NCBI GenBank assembly: GCA_963693305.1
Contig: OY855914.1
Coordinates: 14,351,699-14,415,698, forward strand
Direction: 5' to 3'
Length of the DNA stretch: 64,000 nucleotides
DNA from: Meandrina meandrites
Lineage: Eukaryota > Cnidaria > Anthozoa > Scleractinia > Meandrinidae
Shown here piece after piece: positions 10,675-22,612 of the stretch. A program made the position numbers and the translations under genes. Numbering within the stretch: the first letter of the stretch is position 1; the number at the start of each line of letters is the position of its first letter. A model generated the notes under the pieces. It made no database searches and was not told the DNA's origin. It was given only the letters and a program-made list of their open reading frames with translations.

Positions 10675-13600
10675 TCATTTCTGACTGGTGGGAAAGAAGT
10701 GTGTGATCCGCCCCTTCTTTGGTACTGGGGTGGTGCGGTCGTCACCTTTCTGAGAGCGTCGCTTCTGAGAATTCCGATTCTGCTGAGAGCGTTCGACTTG
10801 TGAATGCTGGCTCCGGGCCATTGGGGGCGTCGACTGGGTAATGAAGAGTTCCTCGTCGTCCGATTCGTCTTCTTGGTCATCGCAAGGGTATGGTAGAGGG
10901 CTCCATATGCTGTGGATCTGTTGCGCCTGCTTCACAGACAGCCACTTCATCTCCACCGCTCTTTTCCTGCGTTCCAACAGGACAAGTTTGCTAAGACCGG
11001 GCACCTCGTTCCGCTGAAATCGCGACTTTAGTGCATCTACGGTCAGTTGGATCATATACTCTTGGGCGCGTTTGACATCGTCGTCAGTGGCTGCGTCTTC
11101 CTGCTTCTGAAGCTGTCGGAGTTCGTGTTCCTTGTCCAAAACCCAGTCATCCCGGTAATAATCGCGTGCTTTCTCCTCCAACATCCTTTGGTCTTGTTCT
11201 TTCTTTCGTGCAAAGTACTCTTCCCTCGAGCGCTCGATTGTTGGATGATAAGGGCCTTCCACGGACACGAGCAGGTGGGCATCCTGTTCTTTGATCATTC
11301 CCAAAGATATCCATCGTTGCTTCGTTTCCTCCAGGACACGCATCTGTGCTCGCTCAACCTCGCTGTCTCGCTCGTGGACTGCACGTCTTACTCCGGCGGC
11401 GATTAAGCCCAGTTGCCTCTGCTTGAGACTGTGACACGGCTGCTCATTTCTGAGTTGGGTAATTTTCTCAAGGGTCTTCTCCCATCCGCCGGTAGAACTG
11501 GTGCCAGAACCTTCTTCAGTCTCTCCCTCTTCAGAACTGTCTTCTGCGGACACGCTTTGCTCCACGTCTTCACTCGCGTCGCTGTCGCTTTCACTGTCTT
11601 CCAATCGGAAGCTTCTGATCCTTTCCCTTTCGTCATCGGCGATGCCGTTCTGCCCTAGAGATGGTCCAGGAACGGGAGGAGGTAGCTCGTCATTGGGCGT
11701 GCGGGCTTCTCTACTTGCCCAAACAAGGCAGTCCATTGCATTGTCTTTTAAGTACTGCTGGACATGAGCCACGGGGGGAGCGGTGAGACTTCTGAAATAG
11801 AACTTTCGTAAGCGGACGTCCATGGCTGCATTGTTGTCTTCGCTAAAATCGAGCTCCTTCTGGCAGGTGAGGAACATAGAGCATCTAATAACGGTTGGAG
11901 TTGTCTTCTGGTATTTTCGATCGTGTGCTGTTAGCCCTCCTTGGCTCAAAATTTTCCAGTCGTCCGCGTCGAGCAGACCAGCGTGGGCTTCGTCGAGGAA
12001 AATAACTTGACTATTCCGATCCACTAAGCTCTTGTTGAACGATTTTTGCTTGGTGATCATCGCTATGTACCTGAAAACGATAAGAGCAACAATTTTAATT
12101 CGCAAAAGAAAAATGATTTCATGTAGCTTGTTAATTACATCAAAAGACTCCTTGAATGTAAGCGAAGTCGTGACTTCGATGCAAACAAAAGCGTTTTTTC
12201 CACTCATAAAAAGTACAACGGACAATTTATAGGTAGGTAAAACAAGAAAAAAGTGCACGACGAAACCTCTTTTAGAGCTAATAAAGTATCAACCCCATAA
12301 ATAGCTACCACCGTTCATAAAACATAAGAAATGCATTTACAAGCTATGTAATGAGTACCTGGCAGGAATTATGCGTGTCATAGGCGTGAATAAGCTCGTC
12401 TTCCCACTGTTTGGTTCACCAATGAGACATAGAACTTTTTCTTTGTGTTGCTTGATCCCGTAATTTAGAAGTCGTAGATAATACTCGCAAAAGTGACTCG
12501 TGTCGCTGGGGCTCAAGTTGTTTTCCAGTATTTCCCTAAAATACTTGGGATCTGGCGTCTTCGTGTGTTGATACTCCACAAACGCCCTCGGGCTTTCCTT
12601 TCCGATTTCTCTAATGGGGTTTTGGACAAATTCTCTTCTGCTGCTGGAGAAACACCAACCTTCGGAGACTTCGATCAGATCGTAGTTGATCTTTAGCTGG
12701 CTGGTAAATTCGCATTCTGGGTCGGCCAGAACAGACTCCAATTTGGAAAAATGAGTGACTATTCTGTCCTTCAAATGGTCATTGCTTGCCAAGACTGACA
12801 GGAACTTTTTGACTGTGCAGGCATGTTCGAACGTGAACTTGGCAGATGAATTCTTTTTAAACACTTCTCCTTTGTGCAAGGCATATCCCAGCTTTGACAT
12901 CGCTCTCTCGACTTCGTTCAATACAATAACAACGGGCGATGAGGCGAGAACTTTTCCAACAGGCTGGTTTTCTGGTGTGCTTGCACTCTGTAACCCGAAG
13001 ACGTCAAATTGTAAACCGGCTTTTACAAGGGCTGGAATAGCTCTGCTCTGTAATTCCGAGGCAAATGCAGGGCATACAGCTTGTAGACGTACCACCCTTT
13101 CGCAGCCACGAACTGAAGAAACCGGCTCGTCTAAAACTTGCGATTGTAGCTTTTCGAGGCAATACTCAAACGAATGGTCAACTTTTCTTTGCAGAAACGA
13201 GTTATTGTGATCTTTCACTATCGTGCACAAAGGCGCCACTGCATACTCTTCTCTTCCCCTCTTACAATCTGGAAGTGATTTTGCTGTCACGTCCATGCCG
13301 GTGTTTAAGAGCGCCGAGTGGACTGGTACGGTGGACACTTGCAAGCCATCTGGGGATTGCATTGCAATCCAGTACGAGATAGCAGGCCAATACACCTTGC
13401 TTTTGGTGGTTTTGGCGCATTCTGTTTCTTCGTTTTCTTCGTCTCCACTATTGGGCTCTTTTTCTTTTGCTTTTCTTTCCAGTACTGCAACCGACGAAAA
13501 GAAAAATGCCATTCCTTTGATTTTTCTCATTGCTTCATCGCTCTCATCTCGTTTTTGACAAACAGTTAACCAGAGGTCCTCAATACCTTTTCTTTCAGAT

Positions 13601-14528
13601 ATATTGTATGAGACCTTTGCTGAAATAAGTGAACACTTTCCTTGTACGACGGGGATCACTTTGCTCACAAGAACACTTCGGATATTCTGTGGATATTTCA
13701 GAAATTTAAGACAATAAGTCAATACCTGAAATTGATCATACTGACTATAAGTGGTGTCCAGCATATAAAGCTCAATAGTCGGTCGATGTATCTGTCGATA
13801 GGCCGGTAAAAAAGATGAAAAATCCGCAAAAAAATTATTTTGACTTTGGTGCACGAGCGCAAAAAACTTTCACTGACACTTGTCGGATATTCGACCGAAA
13901 TCCGACCGATAAACAACCACCGATATTCCACCGAAACCTGACCGATATTCGACCGAAATGTTACCGACATATCAGCGACACTTCACCGATATTTGACTAA
14001 AACACTAGAGACCAATATACCACCGACAATCGACCGATACTGGACCGAAACTTGACCGATATACCAATAACACTTTATCGATTTTCGACCAACACAAAAC
14101 TGGAGGCATTCAGTAGATACTATATCGAAACACCAACCGACTGTTGATTGACTGACTATCGATCTGTTATCGTTTGATTATCAACCGGGTATCGGACGGC
14201 TATCGGCCGACAATTGACCGAGTATCGGCCGAATGCCGATCGATATATACCGACGGTTATATTGACCGAGATATTGATGGACAACACCCACAGTCATCGT
14301 GATTCGTTGGAATCAAAGTCAATCCAAAACTTCACTCAGTGCAATCTAATAAGAAGAAATAAGGGGAAACGAACTTACCTTACTGTTAAGCTGACGAGCA
14401 GGAGCAGTTGCCATGACGCTGTCAACTTGCGAACTGAGAAAGAGTGTTGTCTTGCAGACGACTTTTATAGTAGATTGTTCCTTGTTCATTAAAATGTTCA
14501 CAAAGTCTTTGTTTTTTGAAGTATGCAT
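10675..14528 (-). CDS. SF3-type replicative helicase homologue, three exons
   Basis: Exons on the minus strand: 14528-14379, 13725-12359 and 12070-10675. The introns (14378-13726 and 12358-12071) have donors GTAAGT and GTACTC and acceptors ending TTTCAG. The spliced length is 2913 nt in one frame, 970 residues plus stop. Walker A is GEPNSGKTSLF at the end of exon 2; Walker B (QVIFLDEAHAGLL) and an SF3-like motif C region (MFLTCQKELDFSEDN followed by an RKFYF stretch) are in exon 3. This A-B-C spacing is that of superfamily 3 helicases (parvovirus NS1, papillomavirus E1, D5-like). The N-terminal 450 residues have no domain I recognise. The C-terminal part is acidic, then coiled-coil-like (Glu/Arg/Lys-rich), and ends GRITHFFPTSQK, a PCNA-interacting-box-like tail. 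Splicing and an intact frame argue for a functional gene of the host or of an element long resident in it. Confidence 0.78.
13850..14270. repeat. Degenerate GACCGATATT / GACCGAAA repeats in intron 1
   Basis: Loose tandem repetition of ACCGATATTCGACCGAAA-type words (plus-strand reading) fills most of the first intron of the SF3 helicase gene. Unit length drifts and no terminal structure is visible. It is treated as a decayed satellite. Confidence 0.65.
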
Positions 14529-15022
14529 AGCCTCGGTTAAAATAGTTTCAGGAAAACGGTAACGGAAAATAAAGGAAAGTGTGCAAAATCATAGCAAGAA
14601 GATGAAAAAAGTTATGTAATGCCACTGGTGACCTTCATAAATGTTTGTACACAACAAAAGATTTAAATAGTTGAGAGACTTCAAAAGACGTTTCACACAT
14701 ATATTAGCAGGGTTTCAATGAATGTTTGTACCATTCCACTTGGTACAGCAGTTCTGTTGAAAATATGCGAGAAATCAAAAGTCATAAGGGAGAAGTTATG
14801 TAATGCCATTTCTATAATTCAATAAAGTGGATAAAATGAACTTGATAAATATTTGAGAAGCACAAAGGCGCTGTAACAATTAAGAGTGCATTCTTTTATG
14901 CAAACAAAGGTCAAGTCACAAAAAAAAACATAACAAAAAAGATGCCATAAGATAATAATGCTTGCTCCACTGATTTGCATGCCGGCGAGCAAAAATCAAT
15001 ATATTTATATGGCAGATCGATT

Positions 15023-15023
<1 letters not shown>
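14529..15023. other. Upstream of SF3 helicase gene
   Basis: AT-rich DNA expected to hold the promoter. GTTATGTAATGCCA occurs twice (about 14611 and 14786) with related flanks, suggesting a local duplication. No protein or RNA gene was seen. Confidence 0.45.
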
Positions 15024-15061
<38 letters not shown>

Positions 15062-15079
15062 CAGTAGTAGTAGTAGTAT
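15024..15079. repeat. (CAG)n/(TAG)n microsatellite
   Basis: About a dozen GCA/CAG triplets pass into TAG triplets. It is a simple repeat; the poly-Cys/Tyr reading on the minus strand is not considered coding. Confidence 0.9.
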
Positions 15080-15086
15080 GGGATAG

Positions 15087-15375
15087 AACTGTAAGTTGTT
15101 TCTCCGCTATCTCCGATGTTTCCGTTTGATTTGATATCTTTTAGCAACCGGAGTAGAATTGCATATACTTTTTTAGCCATAATGGATTTCACGGATACAC
15201 GGGGTCGATTCTTTCAGTTCACATGACATGCACATCATTTCAACTGTAAGTTGTTTCTCCGCTATATCCGATGTTTCCGTTTGACTTGATGTCTTTTAGC
15301 AACGGGAGTTGAATTGCATATACTTTTTTAGCCATAATGGATTTCACGGATACACGGGGTCGATTCTTTCAGTTG
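15087..15375. repeat. 155-bp direct duplication
   Basis: The segment from AACTGTAAGTTGTTTCTCC at 15087 to CGATTCTTTCAGTT is repeated from 15242 with a handful of substitutions. Shorter AACTGTAAG(T) pieces continue to about 15500, so it looks like a local tandem array in decay. Confidence 0.8.
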
Positions 15376-15556
15376 ACTGAATACATTTAGTTCTGTTCTT
15401 ATATACTGTAAGTGTATATAATCTTCATTTCAACTGTAAGTTGTAAGTTGCTGTAAGTTCATATAATCACATGACATACACATCATTTCAACTGTAAGTA
15501 GAACTGCAAGATAACATCATCGTATTGATTTCGTTAGTAAAGGGAACGAAGACGAT

Positions 15557-15658
15557 CCCAGGGCTTCCCCTTTCCTCTTTCCCTTCCCCTCCCCTCCCCC
15601 TCCTTTTTTCCCGCTCCCAATCTCTCCCTTCCCTTCCCGTCCCCGTTGAAGCCCTGGG
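15557..15658. mobile_element. Small MITE with CCCAGGGCTTC termini (copy 2)
   Basis: Terminal CCCAGGGCTTC at 15557-15567 and its reverse complement at 15648-15658 surround a C-rich body. It is the reverse-complement relative of the 6317-6408 copy. Confidence 0.75.
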
Positions 15659-15935
15659 TTTCCGAGGATGGTTTTTGTACGGACGCTCGGTTAGTAAGTG
15701 GTTAATAGTTGCTACACACTGAAATGTCAATTTAAAAATATCATTTTGACAAGACCGGTTAAACTAATTAAGGAAAATACTTTCTATTTGATATACAAAT
15801 CGGGTGTTCAAGCTGGTTTTCTTTTGATCGAATTTTTTTGCAGCGTTTCACGACTGACAGCTCATTGTAAAATCGTTACGTAAAGCAAAGAAAGGTCTCG
15901 GAGAATTCGATCGCGAGGTTTTTTTGCCTCCCACG

Positions 15936-16097
15936 TAGACTGCGGGCAGTCTCTCTTTTGCTGCGAAATCGACGAACGGTCAAGCGGCTTCGTCGTGAGC
16001 GGCATACAGAGGGGGCGCCCCCGTTGTTTGCCGATCGCGGCTTGGCCGCTTCACCGTTCGTCGATTTCGCAGCAAAAGAGAGACTGACCGCAGTCTA
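15936..16097. mobile_element. Foldback MITE with about 55-bp arms
   Basis: Left arm from TAGACTGCGGGCAGTCTCTC (15936) and right arm ending at 16097 are near-perfect reverse complements through CTTTTGCTGCGAAATCGACG and on to AAGCGGC. There is a short non-matching centre and no coding potential. The terminal TAGACTGC/GCAGTCTA echoes the TAGCCTGC/GCAGGCTA ends of the neighbouring 16233-16328 element. Confidence 0.8.
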
Positions 16098-16205
16098 CCT
16101 CCCACGCAGTCGTTGTTAGGGGAGACCGGGGCGAGTGCAATCCGATCTCCCCTGCGTAGGAGGCTAGATGGTTTTCCGAAGATCGCCAAAATAAGCCTGG
16201 CTGTT

Positions 16206-16892
16206 TTACAGTCAAAACAGCTCAAGCGTTCCTAGCCTGCAAGCAGGCTCTCTTTGGGGGCAACGCGCGAGCCGCTCGCGCGCTGCTACCAAACTCGCGG
16301 CCCCCAAAGAGAGCCTGATCGCAGGCTAAAGCGTTCCTATCAAGGGTGAATTAATGATTTCATTTGTGGAAATTTGATGTCATTCTTCACTTCAATATTC
16401 CATTCTTGAAGTGGATGTTTCAACACTCAAACGGCGACTAAATTCAAATTTCGAATTGTGATTGGATTGTTGTTTGGCTTCACGCGATGAAGCATGTGGG
16501 AATTTGGCCAAAATTTGCATAATTTCGACTGCTAGCCTACTGGTCAACCGTCAAATGTCACACACAGTGTTTTCTCATCATTTTGTTCGTCACTCGCTTT
16601 TTCCAACCCTCTTATAATACGAAAAGAGAGGCAAGAGATTTTAGTACACTAATAAGGCACAAAAATACTGCTCGCGGGAGTGAAAGTGGGACCCAGTTTT
16701 TGTTTTTATGCAAATTAGCGACAAGCCAGGCCTATTGTGAAATCAACATTCTTTTTTGAAGCGAGTCGCCGTTTGAACATTGAAATATTCTCTTCAAGAA
16801 TGGAATATTGAAGCACAAAATGAAATGAAATTTCTATTAATGAATTTAATAATTCACCCTTGATAGGAACGCTTGAGCTGTTTTGACTGTAA
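16206..16892. mobile_element. MITE with long inverted arms, host of a nested MITE
   Basis: The sequence from TTACAGTCAAAACAGCTC at 16206 through AAGCGTTCCTATCAAGGG and GGCGACT is repeated in reverse complement at about 16765-16892. The left arm is interrupted by the 16233-16328 element and its duplicated target; removing them restores the match. No transposase was seen. Confidence 0.75.
16233..16328. mobile_element. Nested MITE with 9-bp target duplication (Mutator-like)
   Basis: Ends TAGCCTGC/GCAGGCTA with arms continuing into AAGCAGGCTCTCTTTGGGGG. A perfect 9-bp direct repeat, AAGCGTTCC, flanks it at 16224-16232 and 16329-16337. A 9-bp duplication is typical of Mutator-like elements, hence the assignment. 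Confidence 0.75.
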
Positions 16893-19800
16893 TGTAAGGA
16901 TACACTCGGCTCGCAGGCAAACACAATACTAGTATTCAAATTATCAGTCACACTTTTAGTGCCTGTTTACGCCTTATACCTTTGGTTGCATAAATCAGCC
17001 TGAAGCGAATTCAGTAAGGGAATATTTTTGTTTATCGACGGTGATAACTTGCTGCTTTTTTTCAAATGGTAACAATTTTACTTGAGATCGTTGTGGTTTA
17101 AATGGCATCTGTATGACTGGAAGAAACAAATAATTCCTTGCCCAAATTGAAAGGCCTTTGTATCGATGATTTCAGAAAGAAGGTTCTCTACGATCGTTTT
17201 TTTCTTGCAAACCCGGGCTGATAAGCCAGTGTAGCAGATGCCGGTTTTGTTTGCTCGACGAAATACGGCGGATATTCACAGTGCAGTGGATGTTTATAAA
17301 CTGAATACGTGTCGTACACGTCTACGAGCAGTCGGGTTGTTCCTGAACTTCGGGGGAAGAACGAGGAGGGAGCAATTATCGCAGCTCGCAGCCTCTCGTT
17401 GCTCGATCTCGCTTCTCATAATTCGCGTTCGTGTTTTTGCGTCGCACGCTAGGAAAAGAAAGAGGCTGCTCGCAGTCTAGTTTCATACTAGCTAGAGTAT
17501 GGCCTTGTAAACAAAATAATCATGGTCTGCAGCAGCGGTTCGTAAGCCGAAAGGTACCGAAATTCTTACCTCAAAGAAGTTTTCAAGAAGGAATTATCTA
17601 ACACTCTGGTTTTCTCTCTGAGAAGAAACTACAACGTAGTTCAGGTTTGGCCCTATCTCAGCTGTCACGCAACAATACGGGAGAGAGAGCGTCCAATTGT
17701 CTGCACATGCTGGTGGTTTATGTATATTTGAGATGGCTGTCAATCATTTCCGCCTCCTGTTCTCGAGCCGTCGATCTTGAAACACTCGGTTGTAACTGAT
17801 GTTAAACCTCAAGAATATCCGAAACGTCTGGTTTAGGTACGTTTAAAATTTGTTTTACGTAGACTCAAACAAAATACACAAGAAAATACGTTTGTGCGTG
17901 ACGATTACGGGATATTTTCGTAGTCATTTATGTGTAAGCGGCCGTTGATGAATCTAATTAAATTCCTTTAAGTTCCAACAAATACAATGTAGTTGCACCA
18001 TAAGAATAAGTGATAATTTTTAGTGGACGGGCGAAATTATTTACTTTGATTTCATGTTGTTTTATGTTTTGCGTGATGGCATTTGTAGGAAATATAATTA
18101 AAAAGCCGTCGGCAAGTGGCAGCACGCGCCGAAATTACCGTGTTTTTATTTAATGTATGCCGATCAGAGAAATGCCATTACAAAAAGAACAGGATTTAAA
18201 AAATTCTAAGATTCTGATTCAACAAATGTTTTAATTTTCATCGCGCCCTCTCTGATGTCTTCAAACATAATCTTTAAGTATATTATTGAAACAACTGAGT
18301 TTTCGTGCAGCTTTCGGCAAAGAGGCGGAGATGATTGACATCCACCAAGATACTTGACTTTCCGTCTGGACTATTTGTTCTGATGCGCAGGCAGTTGTCC
18401 GGCTGGACCCTTTCTCCCGTAGTGTTGCGTGACAGAGAGAGGGCAGAAATGGACTAAGGAGCAGCACGAAATTTGGGATTGCGTGACGAACGGTGGAAAA
18501 ATGGCCGTTTTTTGCGCTGCTCCCCACTAACCGAACGCCTCGAACAGGCTACAGTTACTATACCTCATTTGAATTTTTACATGTCGTCTGTGAGTGATTG
18601 GATACACAATTACCTGTTCTAGCTTCTGTAATGATTTGTCATGCAAGACAATTTATATTTCTGTTAACCAGTCACAAATTAATTCGTGCATGTATGGTTT
18701 TGTTCAAAATGTAACCATCTATAATGCTGCAAGAAAATGTTTGTAATTCAACCAAAACTTTCAAATTTGAAACAAACGAGTTTATTTTATGTTTTATACG
18801 GATTTTCGACGCTGCCGTTGATGGCCAATTACAACCGCGGTAATTATTCTTCCTTGCATCGAGCTGTTTAGCCCCCAGGCTGTGTAGATAATTAAGGGGA
18901 CAGAATATTTGATGGCACAGCCCGTGGCTGTCTCTCTGAATTCAGTTGCAAAATGAAAAAGTATAGCTACTTTTGGTACAATTTTCTTCTGCGAAAGCAG
19001 GTTTTTAACAAAGAAGCTGTCCCGAATGACACATGCCATATTTAGTCGAACAGTTTCAAGTTCTTCAATCTTCCCCAATCCTAACTATACTAGTTCTTCT
19101 GTTATTTCCAAGATCCGTGAATGTTTCAAGGAAATTTCAGTTGTTTATGTAAAAAGGGCTAAATAATAACATCTCGTGACAAAGGTACCCCTAATTATTC
19201 ATCAGGCAGTTTTTAAAAACACCTGCGTGAAAAAAAAAACAAGAAACAAACAAAGAGCACAAGAGCCGTCACGAACAATCATTTCTTTTAATATTCAGTT
19301 CTAAGTTCTGCCCAGTAAATTCAAACTAACGTACAGTCTGCAGTTGTCTCGATCGCTGACTTACTAAAAACGGGGACAAAACCACACATAGAGACTACTT
19401 TGCGGCCTTTTCTTGTAGAATTTTGTTCCTAGTATAGCAAGGTGCACCAAGCAAATCTTTTGTGTTTTTGTACGATTTCAGCAAAGTTGAGTTGGAAATA
19501 ATTCGTTTGAGCTCGCATTTGCCGAAATCGTCAACCGTCAATGGTTTTCGAGGAAATACCGTGATATGAAAGATGAAATATTCAGCATGTCGCGAGCGTG
19601 GGACAAAGAAAAAATCTTGAGTCCCCAACGGGGGCATCGTCGGAGACCCAGGGGCAGTAAGTCGGAGGGAAACGAAGTTAACCGGGTAGAAATGGTAGCG
19701 GCGAAAGTTTTCTATAAAGAGGTAAGAGCCCCTGGGAAACGAGTCTCCCCAAACGGCCCTGCGAATGCTGGCTCCTGATTGGGCAAAAAAAGAATCCTTT

Positions 19801-20575
19801 GTATTATTTTGACCAATCGGCGAACAGTAACTTCAGAGTCACTTTCGTGTGTTCTTACACGGCTGTTTATTTCAATTTACATTAGAGAACCCAAAAACAG
19901 TCGGGGATCATTTCGGATAAATATATTTCAAGATCTACCGGGAAATTTTCACTTGGACTGATCAGAGGAATCGAAAATAGTGGTTTGTTTATCTATATAC
20001 GACGCATTGGTGGCCGTTCGGCACACTCGTCTGATGACTGATCTCGTCTGGCACGTGCGATAAACAATGCACGCAGTGCGGAAAAATTGCAGTCGGCCGA
20101 AAAATAGTGAGATAAATACCGTGTTTTTACGAGAGAGGTTTACTATTAACTGCGGTGTGTTAACCTAAAGGAGAAGTTCACTCCAGAATGGCCATTTATT
20201 TTCTTTACGCCAATTAAAAGTTTATACAAAAATATGTTATTCACCAAAATTTCAGCTTCCAACGAGCGCTAAATCCCTACGAAATCTTTCTCTAAAGTAG
20301 CCCAAAATTCGACAACTGAACGCCGCCATCTTGGAGCTTGTAATGTATGCGTGACGTCAAAGAGCTCAGCCTGAAGTTTAGCGGGAAAATTTAAATACTT
20401 CAAACTCCTTGTTTCTTTGAAGTGGCTTTTGTTTTTCAAAATGCCTGTCTGAAAGGAAAGAAAGGTGAAAGGTTTTTTTGTATCTCTTGGAGCTCTGTTT
20501 GAGAAACATGGAGCTGCACAAATAGGCATTTTGACAAATAAAAGCCACTACAAAGAAACAAGTTGCCTTGGTTAC
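16893..20575. other. Gene-poor repeat-rich stretch
   Basis: No recognisable gene. A 17238-17480 (+) frame and an 18794-19078 (-) frame lack known domains. Fragments such as GAGGCTGCTCGCAGTCT near 17465 look like pieces of the foldback MITEs above. Part or all may be intron of RTCB, whose upstream exons I did not find. Confidence 0.4.
19566..19720 (-). repeat. Dispersed repeat shared with 21270-21720
   Basis: The GAAATATTCAGCATGTCGCG segment and the GGAGACCCAGGGGCAG segment match, in reverse complement, sequence flanking the tRNA-like SINE pair at 21345-21655. This appears to be another copy of the same composite retroposon lacking its tRNA-like part. Confidence 0.6.
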
Positions 20576-20577
20576 TA

Positions 20578-21009
20578 GGGGTTGACACATTATGCTTTTT
20601 GGCATTGCCCTCAAAACGAACTATTATGCTCCAAATTATGCTCGACTGTTACTATTATGCTCGTAATTATGCCGTAAAATTTTTTCCCGACCCCCGTGAA
20701 GCGCAAAAATAAAAACCTGGAAGGCGTTAGGAGCCTGGCATAATGAGAGTAACCAGGCCTAAAAAGCAACACCCACTTGAGGATGCACTGGGTACAAGCC
20801 TACAGTGCTTGATAGTAACGGAAACCACGTGAAACATTAAAATAGCTTGAAATTTTGTAGTTTTAACTTAATAAATGGACAAAAGTAACTGTTATTTCGC
20901 AAAATGGCACTATTATGCCGGCAAAATAGCACTTCTATGCCGACATTATGCTCAATGCTCCACCTATAGTATTATGCTCGAAATTATGCCGGCATAATGT
21001 GTCAACCCC
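20578..21009. mobile_element. MITE with TA target duplication
   Basis: GGGGTTGACACATTATGC starts at 20578 and is mirrored exactly at 20992-21009. TA dinucleotides flank it at 20576-20577 and 21010-21011. The body is rich in ATTATGC words. The TA duplication suggests a Tc1/mariner-type non-autonomous element. Confidence 0.8.
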
Positions 21010-21344
21010 TATTGGTTACCGTCGGTAACTGAGCTAAACCATGCCAGATGAGGTGTTCAACTTTCCACAAACCTGGGTTGGAATTCTTTTGATTTTGCCG
21101 TCATTTACTGAGGTTTAGTCCGGCGTTTACACGATTGGAATTTTTACTTCAGTTAAGTTAAAACAAAACCAAAGTAACTACCTCTCGTGAAAACACGGGG
21201 AAAGTCAGAAATCGTCAAATCAAACGTGCAAGCCAGTACTTTAAATACTTTTAACCCCAAATAAAAATTTCAAAATTTCAGCTACAATTTTTTCCCGGTT
21301 TACTTCGTTTCACCCCGACCAACTGCCCCTGGGTCCCCTGGGTC

Positions 21345-21655
21345 TCCGAGGATGCGACGGGAATTGAACCCATGACCTCCCAAACACAGGGCAGGCGCTC
21401 TATCCACTGAGCTACGAGAACTCATGGTGAGCAAGGCCATTTTACTAGGTTCATATTTACCATCTTTCTTTATTTATCACCACAGAGGACGCTATCGACA
21501 CTACCGATCCTAGCAGTATGCAGGGCGCGTGTCACATATGAACCCAGTTAAATGACCATGCTCACCATGAATTCTCGTAGCTCAGTGGATTAAACGCCCG
21601 CCCGGTGTTTGGGAGGTCATGGGTTCAATTCCCGTCGGGGACCCAAATTTTTTCT
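21345..21655. repeat. Inverted pair of tRNA-derived SINE heads
   Basis: Two tRNA-like segments face each other: 21351-21425 on the minus strand and about 21570-21648 on the plus strand. Both carry an A-box-like TAGCTCAGTGG and a B-box GGTTCAATTCC. The flanking CATGGTGAGCA / TGCTCACCATG arms also pair. The plus-strand copy has a changed D-arm (GGATTAAACG) and neither has a proper acceptor stem, so these are SINE parts, not tRNA genes. Confidence 0.7.
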
Positions 21656-22612
21656 TGGTCCCACGCTCGCGACATGCTGAATATTTCATCTTTCCTATTT
21701 CATTTTCGGGTCCTGTTTTGAGCGGTTTCCACTTTAGCTCACTGTTTACTTGTTCTTGAGAGACAAACAGGGAAGATAATATTTTACGCAGTTTACTCTG
21801 ACTTACAGAGGAACAATTTTAGGAATGAACTAGATTTATCTGCCGTAATGTTATTTAGTTTGCCGTATCCAAAAGAGTTTTCGAAGCGTACGTGAGCAGT
21901 GAGGAAGCAAACTTACTGCGGCAATGCCAATTACGACCAGTCACCAACTCACCATACAGTTTTACTTCCGGTACAGACGAAAATTCGTACTTTTTTCGAA
22001 AAAAAAGCCTGGCTATTGTTTTTTGCAGTAAATCGAATGAAAATACATTTTTCTTGAAACGTAACCATGCGTTTTACGAAAATAAAAAGATGTAGACGTT
22101 GTATTCAAAAAAAGGTGGTCAGCAAGGCACAATTTTTGTCCTAATTTTTCAAGCTTTTCTGCTAACGGAAAACGCTTGATTTTAATTCTTAACATTAACG
22201 TAAGAGTTGACATGATACTACAAACTATGGATAAAACTGTAAGTTTCTTCCGCTAAAACTCAGTTTTTGCTCTGGGTCACGTGACATTGGGCGTGTCCCG
22301 ATGGCGTCATCAAGTGGCTTGCACTTACACGTAAAAACTACTGTCTAAATTTGGTTGAATAAAAGCGAAATTATCTCAAGTTATAGCCAATTGAGGTTTC
22401 CCTTGCAACGGCCCAAAAGATACTGTAAAAGTTCACTGAAACACAGAAACACCTTTCAGGACTTGGATCAAATATTACCCTTAATATACTAATTATGCAA
22501 AAGCGTCTACCTTACATCGATGGACACCAAGTTCTGGGCAACCCTCCTCCTCCTCCCCCGTCTCTTCTATCAAGTAATGCTCATGATTAACTTACCTTTT
22601 TGCCATTTTCAG
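21656..22612. other. Non-coding, probably RTCB intron
   Basis: Nothing recognised apart from the SINE tail up to about 21720. It ends at the acceptor TTTTCAG before the first recognised RTCB exon. Confidence 0.45.

Noticed and set aside
13305..13569. Independent small genes opposite SF3 helicase exon 2
   Set aside because: Shadows of the helicase coding exon, without motifs.
21351..21648. Two tRNA genes
   Set aside because: A and B boxes are present but acceptor stems do not pair, the copies are inverted relatives with shared non-tRNA flanks, and one D-arm is damaged; SINE heads fit better. The same applies to 26680-26760 and 61850-61925.
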